A stretch of 13,138 nt of DNA from Chloroflexota bacterium. GTDB lineage: Bacteria; Chloroflexota; Dehalococcoidia; GIF9; UBA5620. Where the stretch lies: positions 1 through 13,138 of the forward strand of contig JAPLHH010000108.1 in the NCBI GenBank assembly GCA_026389735.1, read 5' to 3'. Of this stretch, positions 12,366-13,138 are shown one piece after another (within the stretch, counting starts at the first letter, position 1; the number at the start of each line of letters is the position of its first letter). The translations under genes were made by a program, and so were the position numbers. The notes below the pieces were generated by a model. That model was not told where the DNA came from and searched no databases. It was given only the letters and a program-made list of their open reading frames with translations.

Positions 12366-13138
12366 TTACCATTGGACAAACATGGGCATGATGACGTGGA
12401 CGTAGTTGTCGACGCCCACGGGGCGGAGGACGCCGGGGCTGGAAGAAGTGGTGGTCTCCAGAGCAACTTGTTTCTGATGAAGGACAGACAGGACATCGGA
12501 GAGGTATTTGGCATTGAAGGCAATCTTGGCCGCCTCGCCGTCAATCAAAGCATCGATCTCGCTGACGTTATCTCCAACCTCCTCAGCCCGGGCTGAGATA
12601 TTCACCTTGCCGGGGGTAAGCTCAACGCCGGGGGTGATGACCAGCCGGACAATGCCGCTGCCATCGCGGGCGAAAATGGAGGCCATCCTGATGGCTCGCA
12701 AGAACTCAGCCACGTCAACAACCGCCCGGGTAACATAACTCTGCGGGATGAGCTGCGAGTAGTTGGGGAAAGCGCCCTGGATAAGCTGGGACACCATCTC
12801 TATGGTCTTGAGCTTAAACAAAATCTGGCTCTTTTGCTGATTTACAGTGATTTCAACCGGTTCCTCCTGGTCGGTGAGGAAGCGGCTTAATTCGTTCAAG
12901 GCTCGCGCCGGCACGATTATGGCGGTTTTATTTTTAACCGGCTCCAGTAGAGAGGTATTATGTACAGCCAATCTAAAGCCATCAGCCGCCGCCAGATCCA
13001 GCTTGTCTCCATCAAATTCAAGCTGGTTCCCGGTAAGCACGGGGCGGGATTCTTCAGTAGCGGCAGCAAAGGTGACCTGGCTAATTCCTTCCCTCAAAGC
13101 TCCAACCTCAATTTTGGTAGCTATGCCATCGCTGACCT
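12366..13138 (-). CDS. dnaN: DNA polymerase III sliding clamp (beta subunit), N-terminus cut by window edge
   Basis: The beta clamp forms a dimeric ring on DNA and holds polymerase and repair proteins. About 256 codons are visible, covering the end of domain I and all of domains II and III. The frame stays open through the right edge, and the TTG at 13097 is an internal Leu in ALREGISQVTFAAATEESRPVLTG, a typical domain II opening. Other landmarks are DGFRLAVH, the FPNYSQLIP loop, and the C-terminal VDNYVHVIMPM block ending FVQW. The C-terminus extends a few residues past the E. coli-type MPMRL end. On the minus strand the next gene is the phosphotriesterase remnant after 114 bp. Whether dnaA or recF lies upstream cannot be seen. 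Confidence 0.95.
   Translation of the reverse strand, partial: VSDGIATKIEVGALREGISQVTFAAATEESRPVLTGNQLEFDGDKLDLAAADGFRLAVHNTSLLEPVKNKTAIIVPARALNELSRFLTDQEEPVEITVNQQKSQILFKLKTIEMVSQLIQGAFPNYSQLIPQSYVTRAVVDVAEFLRAIRMASIFARDGSGIVRLVITPGVELTPGKVNISARAEEVGDNVSEIDALIDGEAAKIAFNAKYLSDVLSVLHQKQVALETTTSSSPGVLRPVGVDNYVHVIMPMFVQW

Noticed and set aside
13095..13097. TTG as the dnaN start codon
   Set aside because: The frame continues to the window edge with clamp-like sequence (GIATKIEVGALREGIS), so this is an internal Leu.

Overview
The window reads as a compact bacterial chromosome segment. It most likely comes from an uncultured Chloroflexota, possibly Dehalococcoidia. That placement is an inference from the gene set (a divergent FtsZ/tubulin-like GTPase in an operon with AMMECR1/MEMO/radical-SAM genes and rarA, a RdhA/QueG-like Fe-S protein, a Dehalococcoidia-style acyl-CoA dehydrogenase) and from intergenic repeats of the TGTCATTCTGAG type. 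No 16S or other phylogenetic marker is present apart from dnaN.

Layout. (1) At the left edge is the tail of a + strand TPR protein (1-211). It converges on a six-gene minus-strand operon, with a 284-bp repeat-filled gap between them. (2) The operon runs 6064 to 496 in the order amrS (radical SAM), amrB (MEMO family), amrA (AMMECR1), an FtsZ/tubulin-like protein, rarA and an alpha/beta hydrolase. Gaps are 1-48 bp, except for a 31-bp overlap between rarA and the hydrolase. (3) Divergently, on the + strand, come an acyl-CoA dehydrogenase (6359-7525), a 304-bp gap with nested small repeats, and coaE (7830-8420). (4) coaE converges on a minus-strand set plsY-like, GT2 glycosyltransferase, sugar-nucleotide transferase (10981 to 8469). 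This set is driven by a good sigma70-type promoter at 11036-11064 with an operator-like palindrome at its start site. (5) On the minus strand at the right are dnaN (cut by the window edge), a 79-codon phosphotriesterase remnant that joins the two ends of the family, and a translationally coupled 4Fe-4S protein related to QueG/RdhA.

How it fits together. amrS-amrB-amrA is a complete AmmeMemoRadiSam set whose biochemical job is not settled to my knowledge. Here it is locked to a non-canonical tubulin-superfamily protein and to the replication-maintenance ATPase RarA, which is the most promising candidate for an undescribed functional link. The plsY-like/GT2/nucleotidyltransferase set suggests a glycolipid or polyprenyl-sugar step at the membrane.

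Small AT-rich and TGTCATTCTGAG-type repeats fill all three longest intergenic gaps. They appear to have supplied a stop codon to one gene and a ribosome-binding site to another. Start codons were adjusted for amrB (5003 rather than the longer 5042 frame), and GTG starts were accepted for the hydrolase, plsY-like and Fe-S genes. No rRNA, tRNA, CRISPR array, transposase or phage gene was found.
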